This document shows, one piece after another, positions 36,390-46,599 of a DNA stretch of 64,000 bases. The position numbers and the translations under genes are program-made. The DNA is taken from contig CM070906.1 in the NCBI GenBank assembly GCA_036417435.1, positions 46,389,396-46,453,395 of the forward strand, given 5' to 3'. The notes beneath the pieces are model-generated. The model was not told the origin of the DNA, did no database searches, and saw nothing but the letters and a program-made list of their open reading frames with translations. How positions within the stretch are numbered: position 1 is the first letter of the stretch; every line of letters begins with the position of its first letter. This stretch comes from Inia geoffrensis. Its lineage: Eukaryota > Chordata > Mammalia > Artiodactyla > Iniidae.

Positions 36390-36830
36390 AAAAGTTTGCT
36401 AATGAAGAGAAAGCACCTGTTGATTCCCGCTGCGACAGCTTGTTAAACATGGGGTCTGTATTCTTCCCCCTTTAGGGAAAGGTTCATTCCTTGAAAGTAA
36501 CTCTTTGTAACCAGTCTTGAATCCTCACTTCTAGCAAGTCCTCTTCTAAATCTCTCTGTTGTCCCAAACACATCTCCAGCTGTTCTGCTACTGATGATGT
36601 CCAATGTGGAATTTCTCCAAGAGAGTCTCATCCCAAACATCCTGGGCCCTTTGTACTGAAGATGCTACAGAGAAATCTCAGGGAAGACAGCATGGTGTGG
36701 ACTCCTTGAAACTGCCCAGCATCCCCTGGATCTCAGAGATCAGTCAGAGCTGTTTTCCAGAAATAACAGATGGGAAGCACTTGCTTTTTGTTGGAGAAAC
36801 ATTAAGATGTGCCTCTTTTCCAGACCATGG
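36390..36830 (-). pseudogene. Type I interferon pseudogene, minus strand
   Basis: Reading the minus strand, the DNA aligns with the IFNA coding sequence from the mid-protein to the C-terminus, broken by frameshifts. Plus-strand blocks matching the IFNA locus are 'agtttgctaatgaagagaaa' (about 36394-36413, the C-terminal part), 'gtggaatttctccaagagag' and 'tctcatcccaaacatcctgg' (36606-36647, equivalent to [10 protein letters not shown]), and 'tttgtactgaagatgctaca' (about 36650-36669). A minus-strand frame contains 'SYFQGMNLSLKGEEY', clearly the YFxxIxxYLxEKKY motif of interferons. The N-terminal half is poorly recognisable. It has the same orientation as IFNW and IFNA. The alpha versus omega origin cannot be told by eye. 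Confidence 0.82.
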
Positions 36831-36979
36831 CCTGAGTCACCTCACAATTTGGGCAAAATTTGGGGCAGAAGAATGGAAGTTCTTTAAATTCTTTAAATTT
36901 TTTTCTGTAAAGTATTTTGCACTGATTTGATAGACTTTTACAGGCAGGTTCCCAAGGAAAATGTGCATGTGTAAATGTC

Positions 36980-37710
36980 AAATAAAGATGTGAAAAGATG
37001 CTCAACATTATTAGTCACCAGGGAGATACAAATTAAAAGCACAATTAAATACCACTTCCTATTTATGGAAGTGGCTAAAATTAAAAAGATTGTCCATAAC
37101 TAGTACAGAGGATGTGACATCACTGGAGTTCTCCTCCATTGCTAGTGGAAATATCAAATGGTACAACCACTTTGGAAAATGGTTTGGCAGTTTCCTAAAA
37201 TGTAAAACATATACCTTTCATATGATATAGCTGTTCTACTCTTAGATATTTACCTGAGAGAAATGAAAGTACATTTCCTCATAAAGACTTATACATGAAT
37301 GTTCTGAGCAGCTTTATTCCTATTTAAAAACCCTGGGGGAAAAAATGTCCATCAACAAGTGAAACAATGAATTATCATAGATCCATTAAATGGAATATTA
37401 TTCAGCAATAAAAACAATCAACTATTGAAGCATGGTAAAATATGGGTGAATCTTAAAATGTTGAAGCCGAATGAAAAGAAAAAGAGCACATACTGTGTTA
37501 TTCCATTTACATGAAATCGTAGGAAATGCAAACTTGTCTTTAGGGACAGAAAGAGCTGACTGGCAGGGGGAGAGGTGAGGTTGGAAAGGGAAAGGGATTA
37601 CAAAGGTGCATGAAGAAACCTTTGGAGGGTGACTGGCATCTTCATTATCTTAATTGTTGTGATGGTTTTATGGATATATATATAAATATCAAAACATGAG
37701 TTAGATTTAT
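36980..37710 (+). mobile_element. Old L1M fragment, sense
   Basis: L1 ORF2 C-terminal/3' sequence: 'tgaaaagatgctcaacatta', 'ggagatacaaattaaaagca', 'tatcaaatggtacaaccact', 'ggaatattattcagcaataa', then the 3' UTR 'ttgttgtgatggttttatgg'. Diverged and without an open frame. Confidence 0.8.
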
Positions 37711-38070
37711 ATTCTCTGCAGGTAGGAGATCTTTGCTATATCTTTACCAGAAGACCTTGTTCAATGTTTTTTTCTTCCATAAGGCACGTTCCAGCAGACC
37801 CTCCCTGCTATATTCTGCCAAGAGTGTACCTAAGGATTGGAATAGAGACCCATGAAGGATTTCTCAGCTGATGGAACAGCTAAAGGTAAATTTGGAGCAG
37901 GATACTGAATCAAAAGGGTCCTTTTGGTGCAAGCTCTGGCTCTATAGAGGAAACAAACCACTACCAAGAGGAGCAGAAACATAGCTCTAAGACCTAGAAG
38001 AGTCTGGAGAAAAAAGCCAAGAGGTGCTTTTTATTCATTCATACTAAGAAAACTCAAATGGTGAAGAAAT
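37711..38070. other. Unassigned intergenic stretch
   Basis: No gene or clear repeat recognised. Confidence 0.4.
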
Positions 38071-38084
38071 AAACTTCCAAGATT

Positions 38085-38295
38085 TTTTTTTTTTTTTTTT
38101 TTGCGGTACGCGGGCCTCTCACTGTTGTGGCCTCTTCCGTTGTGGAGCACAGGCTCCGGACGCACAGGCTCAGCGGCCATGGCTCACAGGCCCAGCCACT
38201 GCGGCATGTGGGATCTTCCCAGACCGGGGCACGAACCCATGTCCCCTGCATCGGCAGGCGGACTCTCAACCACTGCGCTACCAGGGAAGCCCCCT
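38085..38295 (-). mobile_element. CHR-type tRNA-Glu SINE, antisense
   Basis: Full-length antisense copy with a T-tail at the left and a tRNA-like head at the right. Target-site duplications 'aaacttccaagatt' lie at 38071-38084 and 38296-38309. The plus and minus frames here are repeat artefacts. Confidence 0.95.
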
Positions 38296-38309
38296 AAACT
38301 TCCAAGATT

Positions 38310-38845
38310 GAAAGCATTACTTTTGTATAAAATTATCTCAAAGTTTTTACTTATTAAATGAGAAATATCACTAGCATTCTCTTCTTTCTGTATTGGTAGA
38401 CAACTCTGACTGCTATCTAAAGTTTTAAGTAGTCAATGCTGTCTGCTCTACCTCCGCCTTTTAAAGAGTCCAGTCAACCATTTTCCCCCATGTTTTCTCC
38501 TGGTGATACAAAGGCAATGCTCTTTTTTCAGTATCAAACATGTGGGATACTAAGCTAAGATGGACATCCCTTGCTTCAATCTAATAGAAACGTTGGAAAC
38601 AATATTTAAAAATCAATTCTAAGTATATAGCTTATTTTTTTAAGTAAACAAAAAGTGATCTATAGGTTCCAGAAAACAAAGGGAAGTCAAATGATCTTAT
38701 CTCTACCCTTTATTTCCTAAAATCCTAATCTTTAGGAATAGCTAGATATCAGTTTTCACCAATGTGTTTACTCTTATCCCTTAACTTACTTCTTCACTCG
38801 AGAAGACACTCAGAATATCATGAACGTCCTTGGATGCTGGTGAGT
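38310..38845. other. Unassigned intergenic stretch
   Basis: No gene or repeat recognised with confidence. Confidence 0.4.
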
Positions 38846-38849
38846 ATTG

Positions 38850-39135
38850 GTCCACCTTATTTAAGTTAATGTGGCTGCACAGTATTCTGTGAAGGAATCA
38901 TGATTTACTTAACCATTCATCTGTACTGTCACATATTAAGTTGATTTCAATTACCGTTCATATAAATAATGCTACACAATGAGCAAATTTGAGTATTCAC
39001 TTAGTATTTCTGTAAGATAGACACGTACTGCTATATTTGCTGGGTCTGATGCTTTAGAATTTTTGATAGATGTTACTAATGATCAATAGTATTTGAAATT
39101 TTTACACTTCTACCAACTCTGTGTAACTGTGCACT
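38850..39135 (-). mobile_element. Old L1 fragment, antisense
   Basis: Antisense L1-like sequence: 'aatgtggctgcacagtattc', 'ttaaccattcatctgtactg', 'aataatgctacacaatgagc', 'atttgctgggtctgatgctt'. It resembles the better preserved antisense L1 at 40.2 kb. Confidence 0.65.
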
Positions 39136-39529
39136 TTTACCCCAACTACCACCAAGCAATCTTTTTGTTGTTGCTGTTCATCAGATTTTTCCTTTGAAAT
39201 TTCATTTACAAAATCTGTGATCACTAGGAGACTGATTATTTAGCATATGTCTGTTAACCCACTCAGTTATTTCCGCTTCTGTAAATCGCCTCTTTATATT
39301 CTTTTGCCCAGATTTGTTTTGGATTCCTAAACTTTCTTGAGCTCTTCCTATTAGTAAAAATGTTAATGCTCTATTATACGTTATAAGGTTTTTCAATACC
39401 ATGTGTTTTAAAATTTTATGATGCTTTGCTAAACAGACTTTTTAAAAATTAATGTGTTAAAATGCGTTGCTCTATTCCTTTATCGTTGCTGTATCTCAAA
39501 CCTTTGCATCTGTTAACAAAACAGGCTGA

Positions 39530-39655
39530 TGTAGTTTCTTTCATTATTCTCATTTTTATAGAGAAGAAAACAGAGCCTTGGAGAGATTAATAACGTTCCC
39601 AAGGTCCTGGCTTCGTTTTAGAATCCAGGCCCTCTGAATGCACAGCTTGAGCTCT
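39530..39655. repeat. MIR element
   Basis: 'attattctcatttttataga', 'gaagaaaacagagccttgga', then 'aatccaggccctctgaatgc' in MIR order. Confidence 0.7.
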
Positions 39656-40125
39656 TTACCAATTTGGGGAATATCAAAGTCCACAAGGATGAGAAAGACC
39701 ACCAGGAATCTGAGCGTTCTTTCTCCCGGACAATCTTAAATAGATAAATAATAAGTTCTTTCTCCCCAATTTCCATTTGTCCCAGTCATAATAGGCACCA
39801 TTCCCTTGTGACAGACTTTTTGTGGTACCATTAATTTGGTCATCACTTTCCTTATACCTGTTACAAACCAGCCTTGTCATCCTGAGAACATTTCTGTGTT
39901 TGAGTAGCAGTGTTATCTAAAAACTGAATTTGGGTGATGTATACATGTTGTGTTATATGAAGTATTTATTTTCTGCCTTTATTGAATTTCCAATCAGGCT
40001 CTGATTTCCAGGCTCTGATTGCCCCCTTCCACAGCCAGCCATTCTGCAACTTGTCTGAAAATACAGCTGGAGGCAGAAAACCATAAATGCAGACAGAAAA
40101 CCATAAACCAGTCCATGGCCTGGGG
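39656..40125. other. Mostly unassigned; hAT-like piece at the right end
   Basis: No gene visible. About 40085-40145 ('ccataaaccagtccatggcc', 'ttggggacccctgctctaga') resembles the end of a hAT-type non-autonomous repeat. Confidence 0.45.
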
Positions 40126-40129
40126 GTTG

Positions 40130-42600
40130 GGGACCCCTGCTCTAGATCTATCCATGTTGTTGCAAATGGCAGGATTTGTTTTTCTTTTTATGACTAATAT
40201 TCCATCATGTGTGTATACCATATTTTCATTTTTCAAATATGAATGGACACTTAGGTTGCTTCCATATCTTGACTATTATAAATAATACTGCAGTGAACAT
40301 TGAAGTGCATATGTCTTTCCAGATTAGGGTTTTTCTTTCCTTCTGGTAAATACCCTGGAGTGAAATTGCCGGATCATATGGCAGTTATATTTTTAATGTT
40401 TTGGAAAACACCCAGACTGTTTTCCATAGTGGCTGCACCAATTTACAATCCCGTCAACAGTACACAAGGGTCCCCTTTTCTCAGTATCCTTGCCAACACT
40501 TGTTATGTGTTGTCCTTTTAATAATAGCCATTCTGACAGGTGTAAGGTGGTGTCTAATTGTGTTTTGCAACTGCATTTCCCTGATGATTAACGGTGTTGA
40601 AGATCTTTTCATGTGTCTGTTAGCCATCTGTATATTTTCATTAGAAAAATGTCTATTCATATCCTTTGCCCATTTTTAATCAGGTTTTTTTTTTTATTGA
40701 CATTGAGTTGTATATGTCCTTTGTATATTTTGCATTTTTTTCCCCTGTTGAATATATTGTTTGCAAGTATTTTCTCCCATTCAGCAGATGGCCTTTTCAT
40801 TTTGTTGATAGTTTCCTTCACTGTGCAAAAGCTTTTTAGGTTGATGTAGTCCCATTTGTTTAGTTTTGTTTTTGATTCCCTTGCCTGAGGAGACGGATCC
40901 AAAAAAATATTGCTGTGTCAAAGAGCATACTGCTTATGTTTTCTTCTAGGAGTTTTATTGTTTCAGGTCTTACACTTAAGTCTATAATCCATTTTAAGTT
41001 TATTTTTGTATATAGTGTGAGGAAATAGTTGTTTCATTCTTTTACATATAGCTGTGTAGTTCTCCCAACCATTTATTGAAGAGACTGTGTTTTCCCCATT
41101 GTAATATTCTTGCGTTTTTTTTTTTTTTGTCATAGATTAGTTGATCATGTAAGTGTGGCCTCTTAAACTATCCTTTTTTTTTTTTTTTTTTTTTGCGGTA
41201 CGCAGGCCTCTCACTGTTGTGGCCTCTCCCATTGTGGGGCACAGGCTCCAGACGCGCATTCCCAGCAGCATGTGGGATCTTCCCAGACCGGGGCACGAAC
41301 CCGTGTTCCCTGCATCGGCAGGCGGACTCTCAACCACTGCGCCACCAGGGAAGTGCTATCCTCATTTTTTAAAATTCTTTTTTCTGTTTAGCTTGGGTGA
41401 TTTCCACTGCTCTGGGTTCCAGTTCACAGATCCATTCCTCTGTAACATCTAATCTACTGTTAATTCTTTCTAGTGTATTTTTTATTTCAGTTATTGTATA
41501 CTTCAGCTCTGTTTGGTTCTTCTTTATATTTTCTAAGCCTTCGTTAAAATTCTCACTGTGTTGATGTGTCCTTTTGAGTTTGCTGAGCATCTTTATGATC
41601 ATTACTTTGAACTCTTATTGGATAGATTCCTTATCTCCACTTCAGTTAGTTCTTTTTCTGAGGTTTTGGCTCGTTCTTTTGTTTGGCATATATTCCTCTG
41701 TCTCCTCATTTTACCTAACTCTCTGTGTTTATTTCTACATATTAGGTAGATCAGCTATAGTTCTGGATATTAGAGAAGTGATCTTATGCAGGAGATGTCC
41801 TAGGGGGCCCAGCAGCACACTCTCCTCTGATCACCAGGCTGTATGCTCTAGGGGTGCCCCCTGTGTGGGCTGTGTGGGCCCTTCTGTTTTGGTGGGGCTG
41901 ACTACTGTGGACACACTGGTAGGTGGCTGGCCCCTGGCCGAGTTGGCTGCCAGGCCCTGCCTTGTGTGGTGGCTGCTGGCCCGCTGGTAGGTGGGGCCTG
42001 GTCCCAGGGCAGCTGGTTGTGGGGCGGGGAGTGGCAATTCAAATTCTTGAGGGGCTGCTGGCTCCTACAAGTACTTCATAGTTCTTGATGCTTTGTTTAT
42101 TGAGCAGTTGAGCATTACATGACTGGTGCATTATTCTTCTAGTGGAATCAGAATTTAAACGCACCTAAACATTGATGCAGTGAGGTCCTGGGTTCTTGAC
42201 CAGCTTGTTTCATGTAGACATGTGGGCAGTGTTGGTGCTCGCACCTACCTCTATTTACTGCATTTCTGTGCATTGCTGGATATCAGGAGCACCTTGACCT
42301 CTGCAGAGGAGGGCTTGGCAAATGGAGAGAGTTGAGTCGTGGCCATGTTCCTACTCTCACTCCAGCAGCCAGCAAATCTCAGCTACCTCTCACTGACAAT
42401 GCACTATGATCCCCTGCAGAAGCTCATGGCCACCATAGCTGCAACCCTGTCTTCCCTCATCCTTTCCCCAGTTGACCACATGTGTCTTGAGCTGCTAAAG
42501 TCCAGAGCCTGGGCAGGACCTGTGCACGGTTGGCTGGCAGCGCAGTGCTAGCAGCGGCTCGGTCATCCCTAGCTCTGCTTTGCCAACCCAGCTTCCTGTT
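40130..42600 (-). mobile_element. L1 fragment, antisense, interrupted by a SINE
   Basis: Antisense L1: an ORF2-like part at 40150-41170 ('cagtgaacattgaagtgcat', 'tggctgcaccaatttacaat'), then after the SINE an ORF1-like part at 41355-41750, whose minus-strand frame at 41369-41602 encodes a charged helix 'SRLDVTEEWICELEPRAVEI', and a GC-rich 5' UTR-like part to about 42600. The frame is broken throughout. The segment between ORF2 and ORF1 is partly missing. Confidence 0.8.
41172..41352 (-). mobile_element. CHR-type SINE, antisense, internally deleted
   Basis: Same SINE subfamily as at 38.1 kb, but the stretch equivalent to 'ggctcagcggccatggctca' and its flank, roughly 30-35 bp, is missing after 'cagacgcgcat' near 41256. 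Flanking duplications are short ('ctatcct', left about 41168, right about 41356). Confidence 0.9.
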
Positions 42601-42840
42601 TCTCCAATAATTTGGAGCATACAAGTTAATAACTTCTGAATGTTAAACAGGATATGACTGCAAGAGATTTTCAGGGCAAGGTGATAGTACGGAACTAGCT
42701 AGGACAAGTTTTTCACATTAAATATAACAATGTAGCAAAATGAACGAAAAGTAAAATTGTACGTGTATATGTATACCAACTGGCCAAATGGGTGGGTCAA
42801 CACTACATCCTATATTGTGAGGTATGTATGACTCCTTAAG

Positions 42841-43410
42841 TTTCATACTACGGATTTCTGTCATCATTTCTTAAATTTGAATTTATTCAATCCTTAAACT
42901 CTCTCTTGCTCTCTCTTCTTTTTTTCCTGGCTAATGTCATAACTTTTCCCATATATTACTTAGTAATTGTTCTTAGCCTTAAGTTTTGGGAGAAAGATTC
43001 TCTGATACCATTTCTTTCATTCATTTTTATTGGATGTCTCTTCTTTGTTATAATTAGCCATTTGAGGATCCACAAATGTTTGTGATTCTCATTAAGCCAA
43101 TGCTCTTAACCTTAGAACAATTCTAAAACTAGTCAGGAAATAATGCAAGCAATAATATTTAAAAGCCGAAAGGAATTCTTGACCTTGGTTTGCTACCTCA
43201 ACCAGAAGTATTAAATGAGTTTTAAAGTAGCTGTAGTAAAACAAGTGTAGCAATGAGTAAAGTTCAGTAATCATATTAATAAAGCAAAGAAAATCTCAAA
43301 AATGGTTGTATTATCAGAATTAATTAGATTTATGCTAAAGATGTACCTATTGTTAATAAGGAAAGAATATTTCAGTAAAATGTTCTAGAAAAATTGCCTT
43401 GCACTCTAAC
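42841..43410. repeat. Interferon-unit flank X, copy A
   Basis: Diverged copy of a block also present at about 53.6-54.6 and 56.75-57.68 kb. Shared landmarks are a 'ggatttctgtcatcat' section, 'aactctctcttgctct', a 'tgtgattctcattaa' section and 'tcagaattaattagattta'. It lies downstream of IFNW (minus strand). Non-coding. Confidence 0.7.
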
Positions 43411-44129
43411 AGAAAGCAATTTAGAATCTCATATCATAGATCAAAAAAGAAAAAAAAAACTGCTAATGAAATACTGAATTTAATGTAAAAACAGGTGGAC
43501 AAGAAAGGGCACTGAATACATGTAAACTCAAAAGAGGAATGAATGTGACTAGGGAGAGCCTTGGTTCTATGTCCTAAACAGCCCTTGGAGAAATATACAA
43601 GGAACTGTCCAGGTCTTTGTACACAGGAAAAATTAAAAACAAGTGTCCATCAAAAGAATATGGCTATAATTTATAGAAAATGTATGTGTCAATGATTAGA
43701 GATATAAAATGATAAATAATGTAAATTACCAATATAAAATTAAAGGAAGTGGCAGATAAAAGAAAATGAAGCTTGATTGTAAAAGTTGATTGAATAAAGA
43801 AATTAAATTAGCAAGCCAATGTGTTACCATTGAAATTCACTACAAAGTGATATGAATTAGAACAATGCTAAACTAATTTTTAGCCAAATAAGCAATGTAT
43901 TAAATATCTAACTAAGCAGTTGTTTAAATCAAATAAGATATTAAAAATGTTCTTCTGTTTTGTGGCAATTCACCCATTCTTTGAAAATGATTCTCGAAAA
44001 ACATGAAGAAAAATGCGCATGGGCATGTTAAGCCACAGTCTCCTCCACGTACCATCTTATTTCACTTCTCCACTTCACAAAATTGTGAAGGTAATTGTCT
44101 ATACACAATGCCCCTAATTCTCTTTCTTG
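43411..44129. other. Unassigned A/T-rich stretch
   Basis: Between X and the L2-like block. No gene seen; parts may be decayed L1 ('ggtggacaagaaagggcact'). Confidence 0.4.
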
Positions 44130-44600
44130 TGTTTGCTTTTCAGCCCGCTCCCATCGAGTTTCTGTCTCATTAATTCTACTAAACCAGATCCTGCTAAGGT
44201 CACAGGAGCCTTTGTTTACAGGTCCTCTGGGATAGTTCAGTCCTCACCTGCCCTACAAGCACCCCTCCTTCTTTTAAACACACTTCTTCCCTTCAGTTTT
44301 CTCTCCCCTGTTCATCCTTGTGTCCTTCTAACTGCACTGCCACTCTGCCTTAGTGCCTTGCACACTCTCCTCTGTTCAACCTTTAATGCTGAGGGTCTGC
44401 AGGATTAGGTTTAGGTCCTCTTCTCGTTGTCCATTCTGTTTATAAGTGACCACATCCATCCCCATGCCCTCATTACCAGATACACAATAACTTCAAATTA
44501 ATACCTCCCCCTTGGCATTTTTTTTTTTTGATTCAAGACCCATATTTCCAGCTGTCAATAAGACTCTGCACTTATATGTCTTCCAGGCAGCTTAGAAAGG
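44130..44600. repeat. L2-like remnant downstream of IFNW
   Basis: Pyrimidine-rich, L2-like sequence ('ctaaaccagatcctgctaag', 'caggagcctttgtttacagg', 'aagactctgcacttatatgt'). A related stretch sits in the same place downstream of IFNA at about 57.9-58.42 kb ('caagccaaatctcattaagg', 'catttgcacttaaaagtctt'), showing that both genes come from one ancestral unit. Confidence 0.6.
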
Positions 44601-44989
44601 ATATACTGTATAATATTATTTTTCCTTTCTAGCATCATTTGTACCTAAAATTTCCAGTGTGAGAAAATTATTTTCCTTTACTTCTCTTTGCAGTGTTTAA
44701 TATACTTGAAATAAAATGAACAATAATACTGTTTTATGTCCTCTTCCCTGTAACACCGAGAGTTTCAACACAGTAAAAACTGCATGTGCTTTATTTGCTT
44801 CTATTTCTTGATAGCAATTACACACACTATCTGTCATTTAGGTACTCAATTTATATTTATAATCTGAACGGAATGAAGAGTAAATGTTACCATCCATTCT
44901 TCAATATCATTTACCAAATGAGAGTTTGAATTTAGAGTAAACAAACTCAAATTTTCTTTGTTAAGGATTTAATAAATAAAACAAAGTGC

Positions 44990-45334
44990 AAACTTAATAA
45001 CATGAAATGAAAAACATGTTTTAAAATTTTTAATACAATGTACAGATGAAATGTAATTTTATAAATAATTTCTAAACATTATAAATATGAGAGATGCAAG
45101 AAGGAATAGATAAATAAACAAACAAACAATAAATAAATAACATCAGGGCAGTCATTGCTTAGGGACTGATGACCCTGTAGCTGAATACTTTTATATATAC
45201 TTGCTTATTACTACTGACAAGTAATGGCTGCATTAATGCAATAAATTTTGTGGCTAAAGCAGAAATAAGTCTTTTGAAATGACCAAAGATGAATGTGCAA
45301 GGGTGATGTGGCATCTTAGTCAATGAGAATCATT
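44990..45334 (-). promoter_or_regulatory. IFNW 3' UTR with AU-rich elements and ATTAAA signal
   Basis: On the gene's strand this A/T-rich stretch has several ATTTA motifs (around 45105-45140, 'tttatttattg'-type) typical of unstable cytokine mRNAs. An ATTAAA hexamer at 45029-45034 is a candidate poly(A) signal about 300 nt past the stop; IFNA has one at a matching distance. Confidence 0.65.
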
Positions 45335-45922
45335 TCAAGGTGATCCCAGGTCTCCATTCATAATTCTTAACCTTTCTTGCAAGTTGGTTGATGAAGACAA
45401 GGATCTCATGATTTCCACTCTGACAATTTCCCAGGCACAGTCACTGTATTTCTTCTCTTTCAGGTAGAGATGGATTCCCTGGAAGTACCTCTTCATGGCC
45501 AGTGTAGGGTCCGTCACTCCCAGGGCAGTTTCTTCATCTCCCATCGCCTGCACCAAGCAGGCATCCAGGTCCTCCAGCTGCTGATGGAGTCCAGTGCGGA
45601 GTTTGTCCAGGAGGGAGGTGTCCCAGGCGGCAGAGGAGCGCTCTGTGTGGAAGAGGCGGAAGACCTGCTGGAGCATCTCGTGGAGGACAGAGGTGGCCTG
45701 GGCCTTCGGGAGCTGGCTGCCATCCACCATGTCCTGGGGGAAACCGAAGTCTTTTCTGTCCTTCAGACAGAGGTGAGGGGAGATTCTCCGCATCTGGCCC
45801 AGAAGCATGAAGTTCTTCCTGCTAATCCGCACGTGGTTCTGAGACAGGTCACAGCCCAGAGATCCACCAGGGCTGTAGCTGAACACCACCAGGGCGGTCA
45901 TTAGAGAGAGCACAAAGGCCAT
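45335..45922 (-). CDS. IFNW1: Interferon omega
   Basis: Single-exon secreted type I interferon acting through IFNAR1/IFNAR2. It has 195 residues, the usual IFNW length: a 23-residue signal peptide ([20 protein letters not shown]...LG) and a 172-residue mature chain starting CDLSQNH. Cysteines 24, 52, 122 and 162 (mature 1, 29, 99, 139) form the two standard disulfides. Typical motifs are '[13 protein letters not shown]' (51-63), '[20 protein letters not shown]' (78-97), '[20 protein letters not shown]' (145-164), and the C-terminal extension ending 'NGDLGSP', which separates omega from alpha. It resembles bovine omega more than human. No N-glycosylation sequon is present. The frame stays open upstream to 46087, but the MAF start is set by homology and by a TATA box about 95 bp away. 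Its 3' flank and promoter match the IFNA unit. A long open frame on the other strand (45470-45904) is probably a shadow. Confidence 0.95.
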   Translation of the reverse strand: MAFVLSLMTALVVFSYSPGGSLGCDLSQNHVRISRKNFMLLGQMRRISPHLCLKDRKDFGFPQDMVDGSQLPKAQATSVLHEMLQQVFRLFHTERSSAAWDTSLLDKLRTGLHQQLEDLDACLVQAMGDEETALGVTDPTLAMKRYFQGIHLYLKEKKYSDCAWEIVRVEIMRSLSSSTNLQERLRIMNGDLGSP

Positions 45923-46012
45923 GGGGCAAATGAGGCTGCTGCTGGCCTGGCTGAGGTGGTCGTCTGGGGGAACCTTGGGGGTAGGTTCTCTGATAACATG
46001 CTTTCTAAGTAT

Positions 46013-46075
46013 GGCTTTTAAATAGGGAAGACAGTTCCCATTTTCTGAAAATTTCTCTCCACTTTCACTTCCAAT
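46013..46075 (-). promoter_or_regulatory. IFNW virus-response promoter
   Basis: On the minus strand: a TATA element TATTTAAAAG (46013-46024 region), a GAAAATGGGAA block (46036-46046) and GGAAGTGAAAGT (46061-46072). The last is a strong match to PRD I/ISRE-type IRF sites (GAAANNGAAA class). Spacing from TATA to ATG is the same as in IFNA. This predicts induction by IRF3/IRF7 after virus sensing. Confidence 0.85.
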
Positions 46076-46271
46076 TTGTGTTTTCATTTAGATATTTTCT
46101 TTTGACCTAAGATGATGTAATCAATCTAAACTCTTTACAATAGAAGTTTAAGTTTCCCAGTAAACTTTGGATGTGTCAATCCAAAAGGATATCAATTAAA
46201 TGAGATATTAATTAAAGCCTGAAGTATATGTAGGTATGTAAAGATTCATGCACATACTTATGTACACATTT

Positions 46272-46579
46272 TATTTTATTATTTTTTTCTTTGTACTATT
46301 TATTTATTTATTTTTGGCTGCGTTGGATCTTCGTTGCTGTGTGTGGGCTTTCTCTAGTTGCAGCGAGAGGGGGCTACTTTTCATTGCAGTACATGGGCTT
46401 CTCACTGCGGTAGCTTCTCTTGTTGCAGAGCACGGGCTCTAGGCATGTGGGCTTCAGTGGTTGTGGCTCGTGGGCTTAGTTGCTCCGCGGCATGTGGGAT
46501 CTTCCCGGACCAGGGCTCGAACCCGTGTCCCCTGCATTGGCAGGCGGGTTCTTAAGCACTGTGTCACCAGGGAAGTCCC
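46272..46579 (-). mobile_element. CHR-2-like SINE upstream of IFNW
   Basis: Antisense copy of the longer SINE ('ttatttttggctgcgttgga' to 'caccagggaagtccc'). Target-site duplications 'tgtacacattt' lie at 46261-46271 and 46580-46590. It sits about 200 bp upstream of the IFNW virus-response element. Confidence 0.93.
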
Positions 46580-46599
46580 TGTACACATTTCAGTATGTA

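Noticed and set aside
45470..45904. 144-codon plus-strand frame opposite IFNW as a protein gene
   Set aside because: It is the reverse strand of a confident interferon gene, has no own signals, and parallels the frame opposite IFNA. Listed only as an observation.
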